DNA from: Corynebacterium amycolatum SK46
Lineage (GTDB): Bacteria > Actinomycetota > Actinomycetes > Mycobacteriales > Mycobacteriaceae
Direction: 5' to 3'
Assembly (NCBI RefSeq): GCF_000173655.1
Contig: NZ_ABZU01000001.1
Location: 372,013 to 436,012, forward strand
DNA length: 64,000 bases
The notes beneath the pieces were generated by a model. The model ran no database searches. It was not told where the DNA came from and saw only the letters and a program-made list of their open reading frames with translations. Both the position numbers and the translations under genes were made by a program. Shown one piece after another: positions 20,172 through 29,957 of the stretch. Within the stretch, counting starts at the first letter, position 1; the number at the start of each line of letters is the position of its first letter.

Positions 20172-20201
20172 GTAACTAAACCGAACGTTCGTTACAGTTA
20201 C
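20172..20201. promoter_or_regulatory. Palindromic operator before the MFS-TetR operon
   Basis: A 30-base dyad centred between 20186 and 20187 has an outer pair GTAACT/AGTTAC and an inner CGAACGTTCG core. It ends four bases before the MFS start codon. It is the obvious binding site for the TetR-type regulator encoded downstream. Confidence 0.8.
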
Positions 20202-20205
20202 TGGA

Positions 20206-21702
20206 ATGTCAAGTACCGACCACGCCGCTTCCACTAGGGCTAATCCGCCCACTCCAGTCACCCATAGGTGGGTCTTCCTCGCTATCATCAGCGCCGGCCT
20301 ACTACTCATCGGCATAGATAACTCGGTGCTCTACACTGCCCTGCCGGTTCTGCGCGAGCAGCTCCACACAACCGAGTTGGAGGGTCTATGGATCATCAAT
20401 GCCTACCCACTGGTGATCTCCGCACTCCTCCTCGGCACAGGCACCCTGGGCGACCGCATCGGTCACCGCAAGATGTTTCTTGTGGGCCTGACAATTTTTG
20501 GCTTCTCTTCCCTGGCCGCGGCCTTTGCGCCGCACGCCTGGGCGCTGGTCATCGCCCGCGGCTGCCTAGGACTGGGCGCCGCGACCATGATGCCGGCCAC
20601 CCTCGCACTACTACGTGAGACCTTCCACCACCCTCGTGAACTTGCCACAGCTATTGGCATTTGGTCAGCCACAGCAACACTGGGCGCTGCCGCTGGCCCC
20701 GTCGTCGGCGGTTTCCTATTAGAGCACTTTTGGTGGGGCTCAATCTTCCTTATCAACATCCCTGTCGCAGTTTTCGCAATCATTGGCACGCTGATTTTCG
20801 CTCCACCGAATCAGCCCAACGCGGCCAAGCGCTGGGATTTTCTCACCAGCCTCTACGCGATGTTGGCCATGCTGGGTCTGGTTTCGCTCATCAAGGAACT
20901 CGCTGGCCATCGCTCCTCCACCGTCATCGTCGCAGCTATCGCCTGTGGGCTAGTGGGCGCGGTACTGTTTCAGCGTCGTCAGGCACGCCTTACCGAACCC
21001 CTCATCGACTTTTCGGTCTTCCGTTCGCCGATGTTTTCCGGTGGCGTGCTGGCAGCCGCGCTTGCCATGTTTGTCCTGGCAGGCGCCGAATTGATGACGA
21101 CGCAGCGCTTCCAGATTTCCGTGGGATACGCACCACTCGACGCGGGCTTGCTAGTTGCCACCGCGGCACTGGCCTCCTTGCCAGTTGGTGTCATCGGCGG
21201 CATGGTGCTGCATCGAGTGGGTTTCCGCACACTCATCACCGGCGGCTTCCTCCTCAACGCCGTCGGTCTGGCAGGCATGTACTACGGCGTTTCTTCGGGC
21301 AATTTCCCGCTCATGATTGCGGGATTGATACTTCTCGGCGCCGGCGCAGGTTCTGTGATGTCGGTGTCGTCGACCGCGATTATCGGCTCAGCCCCGAGGT
21401 CAAAGGCAGGTATGGCGGCGGCGATGGAATCCGTGTCCTACGAATTTGGCACACTGATCACCGTCGCAATCACAGGCAGTCTCCTACCCATGTTCTACGC
21501 CCTGTTCACGCCTGTCGACGCCACTATCTCGCTCACCGATGCGCTTCACACGCCAGCGCTTAACGACGGCGCCCGCGCAGGCCTCGACAGTTCCTACCTG
21601 GCCATTTTGATTATCCTGGCTATCGTTGCTGTCATCGCAGCGATTGCGACTGCGGTGACATTCCGCGGCAACCCGAAGGAGACTGAATATGCGCACGAGT
21701 AA
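20206..21702 (+). CDS. MFS multidrug exporter, 14-TM DHA2 (EmrB/QacA/SmvA) type
   Basis: The protein has 498 residues and about 14 transmembrane helices, the size and form of proton-coupled drug exporters of the DHA2 group. Visible signatures are IDNSVLYTALPVL in helix 1, the loop motif GDRIGHRKMF between helices 2 and 3, and the antiporter motif C region with GPVVGGFLLE in helix 5. A palindromic operator sits directly before the ATG, and the tetR-type regulator overlaps the end by 14 bases; a substrate-induced exporter under local repression is the natural reading. The true transported compound is unknown. The start has only a weak ribosome site. Confidence 0.88.
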   Translation: MSSTDHAASTRANPPTPVTHRWVFLAIISAGLLLIGIDNSVLYTALPVLREQLHTTELEGLWIINAYPLVISALLLGTGTLGDRIGHRKMFLVGLTIFGFSSLAAAFAPHAWALVIARGCLGLGAATMMPATLALLRETFHHPRELATAIGIWSATATLGAAAGPVVGGFLLEHFWWGSIFLINIPVAVFAIIGTLIFAPPNQPNAAKRWDFLTSLYAMLAMLGLVSLIKELAGHRSSTVIVAAIACGLVGAVLFQRRQARLTEPLIDFSVFRSPMFSGGVLAAALAMFVLAGAELMTTQRFQISVGYAPLDAGLLVATAALASLPVGVIGGMVLHRVGFRTLITGGFLLNAVGLAGMYYGVSSGNFPLMIAGLILLGAGAGSVMSVSSTAIIGSAPRSKAGMAAAMESVSYEFGTLITVAITGSLLPMFYALFTPVDATISLTDALHTPALNDGARAGLDSSYLAILIILAIVAVIAAIATAVTFRGNPKETEYAHE

Positions 21703-22234
21703 GCGCACTGCCATCCTCGACACAATCGTTGAGATTATCGAGACAAGCGGTTTTTCCGAGGTCACCTACGAAAATGTCGCAACTCAATGCGGAATGAGTA
21801 AATCAGGGTTGATTTACCACTTCCCCTCCCGCGAAGACATGATTCGCAGCGTCCATGAGCACATGGCGCAGTTATGGGAGGAGGAGCTTATCGAAGCCGC
21901 CGGCGGACCTGCGGAGGAGGTATCCCCCGCCAACCGCTTACGCGCGAACCTCCAAGTCTCGCTGGATACCGCAACGAGGGCTGAGCTACTTATGTCCATC
22001 GACTCTGCCACCAACCCGGAGCTGCGCGAGATTTGGACGCGCCTTTTGCGCCGATGGAATCCACCGGTAGAACAGATCGCCACCAACGAGGATGCCTGCA
22101 TGGCCTACGTTGTCCAAATGATTTCCGATGGACTCTGGGCCAACGACTACCTCAACGGCAATCAGCTCACGAAAGCGCAGCGTATGGCAATTGCCGAGAC
22201 TGCGGCAAAGCTGATTCCAGAGTCAATGGAGTAG
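21689..22234 (+). CDS. TetR-family repressor of the adjacent exporter
   Basis: The protein has 181 residues. A helix-turn-helix lies at about residues 24-45 (VTYENVATQCGMSKSGLIYHF), followed by a DUF-type helical ligand domain. The ATG at 21689 lies inside the end of the MFS gene, so the two are translated together. It probably binds the 30-base dyad at 20172-20201 and so controls both genes. The size and HTH placement are normal. Confidence 0.88.
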   Translation: MRTSKRTAILDTIVEIIETSGFSEVTYENVATQCGMSKSGLIYHFPSREDMIRSVHEHMAQLWEEELIEAAGGPAEEVSPANRLRANLQVSLDTATRAELLMSIDSATNPELREIWTRLLRRWNPPVEQIATNEDACMAYVVQMISDGLWANDYLNGNQLTKAQRMAIAETAAKLIPESME

Positions 22235-22240
22235 CCAGCT

Positions 22241-23443
22241 CTAGACGCCCTTGCGCTGAACATCCTTGAGCTCGGAGTCAGCAGCCAAGCCATAGTTAGC
22301 GCCCTCATAGACAGCCTTTGCTCGATTCGTTCCATCGAGCACATACTCACTAAAGGACAACACCAGCGAGCCGAGCACATTCTTGGACGGATCATCCAGG
22401 TAGGTGCCGTGGTAGGAACCGGTGACTACCGCCTCCCAGGCAGGCCCTGCAGCATCGCGGTAACCACGTCGATCCGCATCAAGAGGAACGATGTCCTCAT
22501 GTTCCGCAATGGCAACTAGGCTCGGAATCTCCGGCGGGGTGGAAATCAGTCCAGCGTCGGAAGGCCCTGGGTTGATGGCGACCAGCCCACGGGTGACCAT
22601 ATCGATACCCGCAGCCTGGAAGGCCTTATCCATCCTGTTGTTCAGGAAGATCGCAGAGCCGCCACCTGCAGAGTGCCCGACCAGCATCGTGCGGGAGAAA
22701 TCGATCTTGCCTGCAAGTGGCGTGGACTCGTCCTCATTGGCCGCTGCAGCAACTGAAGCTGCCAGCACCATCTGTGGCGCGAACCAGTTGGTGAAGTTGT
22801 AGCCAAGAGCCACGACATATCCGTGGCTTGCATAGAGTCGCGCTTGCGCGTCGTACATACCTGGCTCAGTACCAATGCCAGGGCTCAGAACCATCAGCGG
22901 CGCGGACTCCATGGAGTCAATATCCGCCGGGTAGATAAGCTGTGCGCCAACTGGGGAGGCGTTGGCCGATTCAGGCAATACGTCATAGCAACCGGTGGTG
23001 CCGTGGACACCGTGGAGGTCCCGCAGTACGCGGTTGTAGATGGTGTAGACGACACCATCACATGGCATAGCTTCACGGGTTGCGGCAACTGGGTGGGAGC
23101 CCATCGCTCCGAACTCCTTGCGCAGCTGCCCCGCTTCTGACGCGAACGGCTCAGTAATATGGCCACTTTCACCGCCGGAGGTGCCGCGGTTGGCGCCACC
23201 CATTACATCCACCAGGCCACCGCCAATTTTGTCCACGATTTCCGAATTCTGATAGTCGATGGCGCTTTCACGTGCAGTGATGTCCGGTAGCTGACCAATG
23301 CGCGGTGCCGCCTGCGCTGGCACCTGTCCGCCGAGAACTACACCGGCTGCGAGCGAGAGAGCAACCACCTTCGAGAACGTGCGCGCCCACCCTTGACGGG
23401 ATGCCGGCACGGTCTTTCCGGCGGCACTTAGTGAACCAATCAT
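22241..23443 (-). CDS. Secreted alpha/beta hydrolase (lipase/cutinase-like)
   Basis: The product has 400 residues with a signal segment (VVALSLAAGVVLGGQVPAQA, cleavage after about residue 46). The nucleophile elbow is GHSAGGG in the middle of the protein, a probable acid Asp lies near EHEDIVPLD, and the catalytic His is in GSYHGTYLDD. Two cysteines (MPCDGV and TGCYDV) flank a loop and may form a disulfide. The fold resembles PAF-acetylhydrolase/PETase-type esterases. It would be exported and act on esters outside the cell; substrate is unknown. It converges with the TetR gene with six bases between. Confidence 0.8.
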   Translation of the reverse strand: MIGSLSAAGKTVPASRQGWARTFSKVVALSLAAGVVLGGQVPAQAAPRIGQLPDITARESAIDYQNSEIVDKIGGGLVDVMGGANRGTSGGESGHITEPFASEAGQLRKEFGAMGSHPVAATREAMPCDGVVYTIYNRVLRDLHGVHGTTGCYDVLPESANASPVGAQLIYPADIDSMESAPLMVLSPGIGTEPGMYDAQARLYASHGYVVALGYNFTNWFAPQMVLAASVAAAANEDESTPLAGKIDFSRTMLVGHSAGGGSAIFLNNRMDKAFQAAGIDMVTRGLVAINPGPSDAGLISTPPEIPSLVAIAEHEDIVPLDADRRGYRDAAGPAWEAVVTGSYHGTYLDDPSKNVLGSLVLSFSEYVLDGTNRAKAVYEGANYGLAADSELKDVQRKGV

Positions 23444-23818
23444 CGTTTTCCTTAACTCTTACCAAGAACCTAGGAATACGAATCTACCTAATACGTAAAG
23501 ATAGAAATACCCTCCCCCATATTTCACCCCTCAAACAATCATCCAGGGCGCTAGAAATGTTCACTCTCGCCCAAAATTAACACCTCCACCCCCATTTCCT
23601 ACCCTCTCTGCAAGAGCGCGCAAATTCAGAAAACCCACCTCACCACCGTTACCCACATATTTTTATTATCTTTTTCCGCAAACGCCTCCGCTGCCTCCCT
23701 ACCAGCGCATACCTTATTGACACCAAGGAGAAAGCGGCCACACCCACACTCACTGTTAACCGACAATCGAGTGCGCATGGCCCTTAATAAAACCCCCGAA
23801 CAGAAAAGAACTCCCACA
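23444..23818. other. 375-base intergenic region between hydrolase and pntA
   Basis: This divergent region is richer in A and T than its surroundings, particularly 23480-23680. It must hold promoters for the hydrolase (minus) and pntA (plus). TTGACA at 23717 could be a -35 element for pntA. I see no gene, strong hairpin or clear operator in it; the open frame from 23717 is only the extension of pntA. Confidence 0.5.
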
Positions 23819-25408
23819 ATGAGAATCGGCATCCCCTTAGAACCCGATCCCCAGCAAACAATTGTGGCTGCGACCCCGGAGACCGTCGGCAAACTCGTCA
23901 AGCTTGGCTACGAGGTCGCCGTGCAGGCTAACGCTGGCATGGCTGCTAAGTTCACCGACGCGGACTACGAATCCGCCGGTGCCACCATTGTCGACGAGTC
24001 CGTCTGGCACAGCGATATCGTCGTAACGCTCGACACTCCGCCGGAGCAGTTCCGTGCACTGCTTAACGACGGTGCCATGCTGATTAGCCGACTTGCGCCA
24101 GGCCGAAACGAAGAACTGGTCGAAGAGCTCGCGCAACGCAACATCACTGCCCTTGCTATGGATGCAGTTCCCCGCATTTCCAGGGCACAGTCGATGGACG
24201 TGCTGTCGTCGATGGCCAACATCGGCGGCTACCGCGCAGTTGTCGAAGCGGCTTCTGCATATGGTCGCCTTTTCACTGGTCAGGTGACTGCCGCAGGCAA
24301 GATGCCACCAGCTACCGTTTACGTCATCGGCGCTGGTGTCGGCGGACTTGCGGCGATTGGTACGGCCAACTCGATGGGCGCGATTGTCAAGGCAACAGAC
24401 CTGCGCCCTGAAGCCGGTGAGCAAGTCGAATCGATGGGTGCGGAGTTCATCCCGATTCCGGCCGCGACCGAGAAGTCCGAAGATGGCTACGCCAAGGAAA
24501 TGACCAATGATCAGGCTGCCGCTGCCGCGAAGCTCTACTCCGAGCAGTCCGCCCAGGCTGACATTGTCATCACCACCGCGAATATCCCGGGTCGTCGCTC
24601 TCCACTGCTGCTGACTGCTGCCGATGTTGCAGCTATGAAGCCAGGCAGCGTCATCGTCGATATGGCTGCCGCCGGTGGTGGTAACTGCGAGATGACGGTT
24701 CCAGGCAAGACCATTGTCACGGACAACGGTGTGACCATCATCGGTTACACCGACCTTGCAGGACGTCTGCCCGCGCAGGCATCGTCGCTGTACGGCCAGA
24801 ACATCTTCAACCTGTTCAAGCTGATTACGCCAGAAAAGGATGGCTCTCCGGTTCTCAATCTCGAGGACGAGATTATCCGTGGCATCACGGTGACAAAGGC
24901 TCGCCCACAGAATGGCGCCGGCTCTACCGGAGCTGAGATTCTCTGGCCACCACCGCCAATCAAGGTCGCTGTCACCCCTGCTGCCCCGCTGCAGGAGCAG
25001 CAGGCTCACCAGGCCGCATTAGAAGAGAGTGCGCCGGAGAAGGTTTCCTTCATGGGATCGGGCATGGGCTCGAAGATTGCTCTGGGCCTGACGGCACTGC
25101 TGGCAATTGTGGTTATGCTCAGCGCACCGCACAGCGTGAGCGCCAACTTCATGGTTCTCACTTTGGCTATCGTGCTTGGCTTCTACGTGATCTCCGCGGT
25201 CACGCCGCGCCTGCACACACCGCTGATGTCTGAGACCAACGCGATTTCCGGCATTGTTCTGGTGGGTGCGATTCTCCAGGTGGGAAGCTCCAACCTGTTG
25301 GTTTCCGGTCTCGCGTTCGCGGCCATCGTGGTCAGCTCCATCAATATCTTCGGCGGTTTCGCCGTCACCGACCGCATGCTTGGCATGTTTGTGAAAGAGG
25401 AGGCATAA
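23819..25408 (+). CDS. pntA: NAD(P) transhydrogenase alpha subunit
   Basis: The protein has 529 residues. It carries the NAD(H)-binding domain I, with the GAGVGGLAAIGTANSMGA Rossmann motif near 182-199 and the DLAGRLPAQASSLYGQN block near 320, followed by a linker and about four transmembrane helices (from about residue 420) of domain II. With PntB it couples hydride transfer between NADH and NADP+ to proton entry across the membrane. The ATG at 23819 gives the normal MRIGIP start; the following residues PDPQQT replace the usual basic stretch before the VAATP motif. pntB follows six bases later. Confidence 0.96.
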   Translation: MRIGIPLEPDPQQTIVAATPETVGKLVKLGYEVAVQANAGMAAKFTDADYESAGATIVDESVWHSDIVVTLDTPPEQFRALLNDGAMLISRLAPGRNEELVEELAQRNITALAMDAVPRISRAQSMDVLSSMANIGGYRAVVEAASAYGRLFTGQVTAAGKMPPATVYVIGAGVGGLAAIGTANSMGAIVKATDLRPEAGEQVESMGAEFIPIPAATEKSEDGYAKEMTNDQAAAAAKLYSEQSAQADIVITTANIPGRRSPLLLTAADVAAMKPGSVIVDMAAAGGGNCEMTVPGKTIVTDNGVTIIGYTDLAGRLPAQASSLYGQNIFNLFKLITPEKDGSPVLNLEDEIIRGITVTKARPQNGAGSTGAEILWPPPPIKVAVTPAAPLQEQQAHQAALEESAPEKVSFMGSGMGSKIALGLTALLAIVVMLSAPHSVSANFMVLTLAIVLGFYVISAVTPRLHTPLMSETNAISGIVLVGAILQVGSSNLLVSGLAFAAIVVSSINIFGGFAVTDRMLGMFVKEEA

Positions 25409-25414
25409 AGTCTA

Positions 25415-26890
25415 ATGGCTAGCATTGATACTGCTTCGCTTCTGGACTGGACCTACCGCCTGTCCAACGTCGGCTACATTGTCGCCGCCGTCCTGTTCCT
25501 CGCTGCCCTCTCGGGCCTGTCCAAGCCGGAGACCGCTCGCCGCGGAAACGCCTTCGGTATTGCTGGTATGGCTGTCGCCGTTGTCATTGCCATCTTCCAG
25601 GCACTGGTCACCGCTGACACCAAGCCGGACACTCACCTCTCTCCGCTGGCCACTCTGATCCTCATCGCTGTCGCTATCGGCATCGGTGGTGTCATCGGCA
25701 TCACTCGCGCTCGCAGCGTCGCCATGACTGGCATGCCGCAGCTAATTGCACTGTTCAACGGTCTGGTCGGCCTCGGGGCCATCTTCATCGGCTTCAACTC
25801 CTACATCTTCGCCGAAGATGTCACCGCCGATGCTCAGAAGTTCCACCTGGGTGAGGTCTACATCGGTGTCTTCATCGGTGCCGTGACCTTCACTGGCTCC
25901 ATCGTCGCCGGCCTGAAGCTCTCCGAGAAGATCAAGGGCTCGCCGCTGCTGCTGCCGGGCCGCAACGCTCTGAACATTGCCATCCTGGTGGTCACTCTGG
26001 TTCTCCTGGCTGTCTTCATCGCAACCGGTACCAACGGTGGAGCCGTCGCATGGGCCTGCATGGTCGGAGTTACTGCCTTGGGCCTGTTCTTGGGCTGGCA
26101 CTTGGTCATCGCTATCGGCGGTGGCGACATGCCGGTCGTCGTGTCCATCATGAACTCCTACTCCGGTTGGGCCGCTGCTTTCACCGGCCTCATGCTTGGC
26201 AACCCACTGCTCATCATCACCGGTGCACTGGTCGGTTCCTCCGGCGCCTACCTGTCCTACATCATGTGTGAGGCCATGAACCGATCCTTCGCCAACGTTA
26301 TTCTGGGCGGCTTTGGCTCCGAAGCTACGTCGGCAAGCGCTGTGGAAGGCTCCCACACTGAGGTCAACCACGAGGACACCGCAGAAATCCTGCGCAACGC
26401 GGACAAGATTCTCATTGCTCCGGGCTACGGTATGGCTGTGGCACAGGCTCAGTACGCCGTCGCCGATCTGGTACGCAACTTGCGTGCCGACGGTAAGGAA
26501 GTGGTATTCGGTATCCACCCAGTCGCCGGCCGCCTGCCGGGTCACATGAATGTGCTGCTGGCCGAAGCCAAGGTTCCGTACGACATCGTGCTGGAACTCG
26601 ACGAGGTCAACGACGACTTCGCCGATGTGGACGTCACTCTGGTCATCGGCGCAAATGACACCGTCAACCCGATGGCGGAACAGCCGGGCTCTCCGATTGC
26701 GGGCATGCCGGTGCTGAAGGTGTGGGAATCTGAGCGTGTGATTGTTTTGAAGCGTTCGATGGGGTCAGGTTACTCGGGCGTCCAGAACCCACTGTTCTTC
26801 AACGAGAACACTGACATGCTCATCGGTGATGCGAAGGCCAGCATCGATTCCCTGAACCGCATCCTGTCGGATTCGAAGGTCAACGCTTAG
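25415..26890 (+). CDS. pntB: NAD(P) transhydrogenase beta subunit
   Basis: The protein has 491 residues. Eight or nine transmembrane helices form the rest of domain II, and the C-terminal soluble domain III (from about residue 310) binds NADP(H), with the [10 protein letters not shown] motif near 345-354 and the [10 protein letters not shown] block near 415. The GGAGGC sequence that overlaps the end of pntA serves as its ribosome site. A separate two-gene arrangement, rather than the split PntAA/PntAB form, matches the enterobacterial layout. Confidence 0.96.
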   Translation: MASIDTASLLDWTYRLSNVGYIVAAVLFLAALSGLSKPETARRGNAFGIAGMAVAVVIAIFQALVTADTKPDTHLSPLATLILIAVAIGIGGVIGITRARSVAMTGMPQLIALFNGLVGLGAIFIGFNSYIFAEDVTADAQKFHLGEVYIGVFIGAVTFTGSIVAGLKLSEKIKGSPLLLPGRNALNIAILVVTLVLLAVFIATGTNGGAVAWACMVGVTALGLFLGWHLVIAIGGGDMPVVVSIMNSYSGWAAAFTGLMLGNPLLIITGALVGSSGAYLSYIMCEAMNRSFANVILGGFGSEATSASAVEGSHTEVNHEDTAEILRNADKILIAPGYGMAVAQAQYAVADLVRNLRADGKEVVFGIHPVAGRLPGHMNVLLAEAKVPYDIVLELDEVNDDFADVDVTLVIGANDTVNPMAEQPGSPIAGMPVLKVWESERVIVLKRSMGSGYSGVQNPLFFNENTDMLIGDAKASIDSLNRILSDSKVNA

Positions 26891-26924
26891 CACTTCGAAT
26901 AAGCAGCGCCTCGGCAGTCATTAC

Positions 26925-27380
26925 CTATGCTGCGTCACGCACCATCGTGATGTGCTCAATGCCGGCTTCCATGAAGGTCTCCCCGACCTCATGGAAGCCG
27001 GCTTTTGCGTAAACACCCTTCGCCTGGGTCTGAGCATGCAAAACCAGCCCGGTATTCGGGTGGTCTGCAATGACCTGCCGCAGTAGCTGTGACGACAGTC
27101 CTGTGCCGCGAGCCGCAGCATCGACGACAACGCGGCCGATTGTGCGCGGGTAGCTCGACGAAAACTCATCGAGCGTGTCAATCACACGCAAGTACGCAAT
27201 AATCTTGCGGGAGTCATTGGCGTCGCGGATGAAATAGTGCTCCGCGGTGTCTTCTAAGTCGCGCCAGTCCATTTCCGGCTCAGCGCAGGATTGCTCTAGG
27301 TAGAACACGTCGGTGCGCAGTGCAGAGATGGCGTAAGCATCGGTCACGCTGAGATCGGAAAAGGAAGCGCGTTCAATCAT
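26925..27380 (-). CDS. elaA: ElaA-like GNAT acetyltransferase
   Basis: The protein has 151 residues. It starts MIERASFSDLSV and has the FYLEQ..AEPEMDWRDLEDTAEHY block and the GRVVVDAAARGTGLSSQLL acetyl-CoA motif typical of ElaA-type GNAT proteins, ending GIEHITMVRDA. The substrate of ElaA is not known. An upstream frame of 16 codons lacks a ribosome site and is omitted. It converges with pntB and lies downstream of the pxpC gene on the same strand. Confidence 0.85.
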   Translation of the reverse strand: MIERASFSDLSVTDAYAISALRTDVFYLEQSCAEPEMDWRDLEDTAEHYFIRDANDSRKIIAYLRVIDTLDEFSSSYPRTIGRVVVDAAARGTGLSSQLLRQVIADHPNTGLVLHAQTQAKGVYAKAGFHEVGETFMEAGIEHITMVRDAA

Positions 27381-27467
27381 GGTGGCTGATTTTACTGCGA
27401 AGAGCTGTGTGACGCTGATAGCTGGCAAACGTAGTGGCGCACCATCGCGCAGAATGACGCCGCAGAC

Positions 27468-28352
27468 CTATGCCGCCCGCACCCGGCGGAATTGTACCTT
27501 CGCACCGGGCACCAATTGCCCGGCTCTCGACAATGACGGCTCCGTCAGCACACCAATGACCGGATATCCACCCGTCGCCGGATGATCAGGACCGAAAATA
27601 ATCGGCTGCCCCGATGCGGGCACTTGTATCGCACCGGGAACCATTCCCTCGCTTGCCAACTCATGGGTGACCTGGCGCTCAAGAGTAGTCCCACTCAGCC
27701 GAAGCCCGACGCGGTTGGCCTCTTGCGTCACGGTCCATGTCTTGTGAAAGAAATCACTGACGCTTTCCGACGTAAACCAGTCCGCCCTAGGGCCAGGAAC
27801 AACATCTAGGCGCGCAGTCTCGCTCGACCAATGAGGCGCGGGATAAATTGCGATTGACGACCCCGTCGAATACTCCGGGTCGCCGACCTGCAAGACCTGA
27901 CCGGCCTGCAAAGGCGTTGGGCCGAGCTTGCCGAGCGTATCGTATGACCGCGAGCCCAGCACTTCCGCGACATCGATACCTCCTCGAATCGCGACATACC
28001 CGCGAAGACCGGCATCGAAGGTACCAAGCCGCACAATTGCCTTCGCCCCGACCACAATTCGGCTATTCATCGAGGTCTTGATGACCTTGCCATCCTGCTC
28101 GACAGTCACCTCACCGTGAGCTCCTGCAAAGGAGATGATTGCTCCCTCCGCTACTTGGAACTCCAACCCACCGACGACGCATTCGAGCACCGCCAGGCTT
28201 TCTTCGTTGACAACCATCCTGTTAGCAGCTGCCGCGGACTCGCGGTCGAACGCACCGGAGGTACTCACGCCCAGGCTGCCTTGCCCTGCACGGCCCAAAT
28301 CCTGAATCGTCGTCAAAATACCGGGTCGAATAATCTGGATAGAATTCTTCAT
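27468..28352 (-). CDS. pxpC: 5-oxoprolinase subunit C
   Basis: The protein has 294 residues and belongs to the KipA/biotin-dependent carboxyltransferase-like family. Visible blocks are RPGILTTIQDLGRAG at the start, GAFDRESAAAANRMV near 33-47, and the closing FGPDHPATGGYPVIGVL region. With PxpA and PxpB it forms the ATP-dependent prokaryotic enzyme that opens 5-oxoproline (pyroglutamate) to glutamate. It follows pxpB by 17 bases with a GGAAGAG site. Confidence 0.92.
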   Translation of the reverse strand: MKNSIQIIRPGILTTIQDLGRAGQGSLGVSTSGAFDRESAAAANRMVVNEESLAVLECVVGGLEFQVAEGAIISFAGAHGEVTVEQDGKVIKTSMNSRIVVGAKAIVRLGTFDAGLRGYVAIRGGIDVAEVLGSRSYDTLGKLGPTPLQAGQVLQVGDPEYSTGSSIAIYPAPHWSSETARLDVVPGPRADWFTSESVSDFFHKTWTVTQEANRVGLRLSGTTLERQVTHELASEGMVPGAIQVPASGQPIIFGPDHPATGGYPVIGVLTEPSLSRAGQLVPGAKVQFRRVRAA

Positions 28353-28369
28353 CTCTTCCGCACCCTTTT

Positions 28370-29023
28370 CTACGCCGCACTCACCGTAGAAGTCGCTTCA
28401 AATTGCACCTCAGTCCCGGGCTCAAGCAGCGCCGGATTAGGCCGATTTAAGTCCCACATCTCCACATCTGTATGCCCCAAGAGCTGCCAGCCACCGGGCG
28501 AATCGATGGGATACACACCTGCGAATTGGCCTGCAAGTCCGACAGAGCCCTTGGGAACTCGAGTGCGCGGCGTCGTAAGGCGAGGAATATCAAGCGGCTC
28601 TGGCCACCCCTGACCGCTCCCACGCACCATGTAATAAAAGCCCGGCGCGAATCCACCGAACGCGGCCGTCCACGGGCGCTCGCAGTGCCAATCAATTAAC
28701 GCTTGAGGGCTCATCCCAAGGCTTTGTGCCAAGGACTCAAGGTCCGCGCCGTCATAGTGAACAGGAATCGTCATTGTTTTTCGCTTGTCGACGGTCTGCC
28801 TCTGAGTATTGTTGCCCCGCAGCGCAGTTTCGACTGCGCCGAGGTAGCGACGCGCCGGTCCGCGAAAGCGAAGTAGGAGCGTTTGAGCTGCAGGTACCCT
28901 GTCAACGAGTCCCTCGATCTCGGCCGCAGCAGAGTGTGCACGAAGTACCTTCGCCAACGGATTGGCCGATGATGAATAGTCGATAAGCAGCGCATTTGTT
29001 CCCATAGGGCGAATCTCGGCCAT
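28370..29023 (-). CDS. pxpB: 5-oxoprolinase subunit B
   Basis: The protein has 217 residues and belongs to the KipI/allophanate hydrolase subunit 1 family. It shows the MGTNALLIDY start, the IPVHYDGADLESLA block, the FGGFAPGFYYM motif and the ending P.SPGGWQLLGHTD. The ATG at 29023 has AAAGGA ten bases upstream and gives the normal length; a frame extending to 29131 overlaps pxpA and is not used. It is the second subunit gene of the pxp operon. Confidence 0.92.
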   Translation of the reverse strand: MAEIRPMGTNALLIDYSSSANPLAKVLRAHSAAAEIEGLVDRVPAAQTLLLRFRGPARRYLGAVETALRGNNTQRQTVDKRKTMTIPVHYDGADLESLAQSLGMSPQALIDWHCERPWTAAFGGFAPGFYYMVRGSGQGWPEPLDIPRLTTPRTRVPKGSVGLAGQFAGVYPIDSPGGWQLLGHTDVEMWDLNRPNPALLEPGTEVQFEATSTVSAA

Positions 29024-29093
29024 GGCGGTGCTGATCCTTTCTTTCTTGCGAGGTTGAAAACTGCGGTCGATAAGACCGGTGTACGAGTCCGCG

Positions 29094-29867
29094 CTATACG
29101 TGGGCAGCGACGGTGACTCCGGCGTCGACAAGCCCTTGGCGAATCATACGGGACAGTTCGACCGCGCCAGGGGTGTCTCCGTGCAAACAAATAGAGTCAG
29201 CCTGCACGGTCAACGGTGAACCGTCGTAGGCGGCGATTGGTTCCCCACTAGCCATTGCAATGACGCGTTTGACGACGGCATCGGGTTCTACAATGACCGA
29301 GCCCTCGAGTGCTCGGGACACCAGAGTTCCGTCGGAGTTGTATGCGCGGTCTGCAAAAGCTTCCCGAATCACAGGGAGGTCCGCGTCGAGGCTGAGCCGT
29401 TCGATGACCGACCCCGGCTGCGCCATAATGGCAAGTCCATCTCCGCAGGTGGAGCGAGCGAGCAGGAGCGCCTCCACCACTGCAGCGGCCTGATTTTCAT
29501 CCACTGCGATGCGGTTATAGAGGGCACCGTGGGGCTTGACATAGGAAACTTCGGTACCCACCGCCCGTGCACACGCCGATAGGGCACCAATTTGATAGAT
29601 GGTTTCGGCTCGCAATTCTCGATGTGAATAATCCATGCGACGTCGTCCGAACCCGGCGAGATCGCGGTAGGCGACGTGCGCGCCAATGCGAATTCCGCGC
29701 GCGGCAGCTGCCTCACAGGTCTCCATCATGACGCTAGCGTCACCCGCGTGATACCCGCAGGCAATATTCGCACTGGTCACAATGTCCAGCAGAGCGATAT
29801 CATCACCCATCTTCCACGAGCCGAAAGCTTCCCCAAGATCAGAGTTGAGATCGATAGTGGCGCCCAT
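29094..29867 (-). CDS. pxpA: 5-oxoprolinase subunit A (LamB/YcsF family)
   Basis: The protein has 257 residues. It starts with the family hallmark IDLNSDLGEAFG and has the SANIACGYHAGD block (near 37-48), RIGAHVAYRDLAGFGRR, the VKPHGALYN motif and the final CLHGDTPGA, which carry the presumed metal and substrate residues. It works with PxpB and PxpC to hydrolyse 5-oxoproline. The ATG at 29867 is chosen; the GGAAGGAG site is about 11 bases away. The gene lies 90 bases after the NRAMP-like carrier on the same strand. Confidence 0.95.
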   Translation of the reverse strand: MGATIDLNSDLGEAFGSWKMGDDIALLDIVTSANIACGYHAGDASVMMETCEAAAARGIRIGAHVAYRDLAGFGRRRMDYSHRELRAETIYQIGALSACARAVGTEVSYVKPHGALYNRIAVDENQAAAVVEALLLARSTCGDGLAIMAQPGSVIERLSLDADLPVIREAFADRAYNSDGTLVSRALEGSVIVEPDAVVKRVIAMASGEPIAAYDGSPLTVQADSICLHGDTPGAVELSRMIRQGLVDAGVTVAAHV

Positions 29868-29957
29868 AAACGTCACCGCTCCTTCCAAGTAATAATGCTG
29901 GTCTTTGTACCGTTGTTATGTTGGTTCTCATCTGAGCTGTGCGAGAAACCGGGGGGA

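Noticed and set aside
20661..21563. 300-codon plus-strand frame inside the MFS gene
   Set aside because: It is a frame-shifted shadow with His/Arg-rich composition and no hydrophobic pattern.
23837..25009. 390-codon open frame on the minus strand
   Set aside because: It is wholly antisense to the well-recognised pntA gene, has no ribosome site and no recognisable domain; high GC in the third position of pntA explains the openness.
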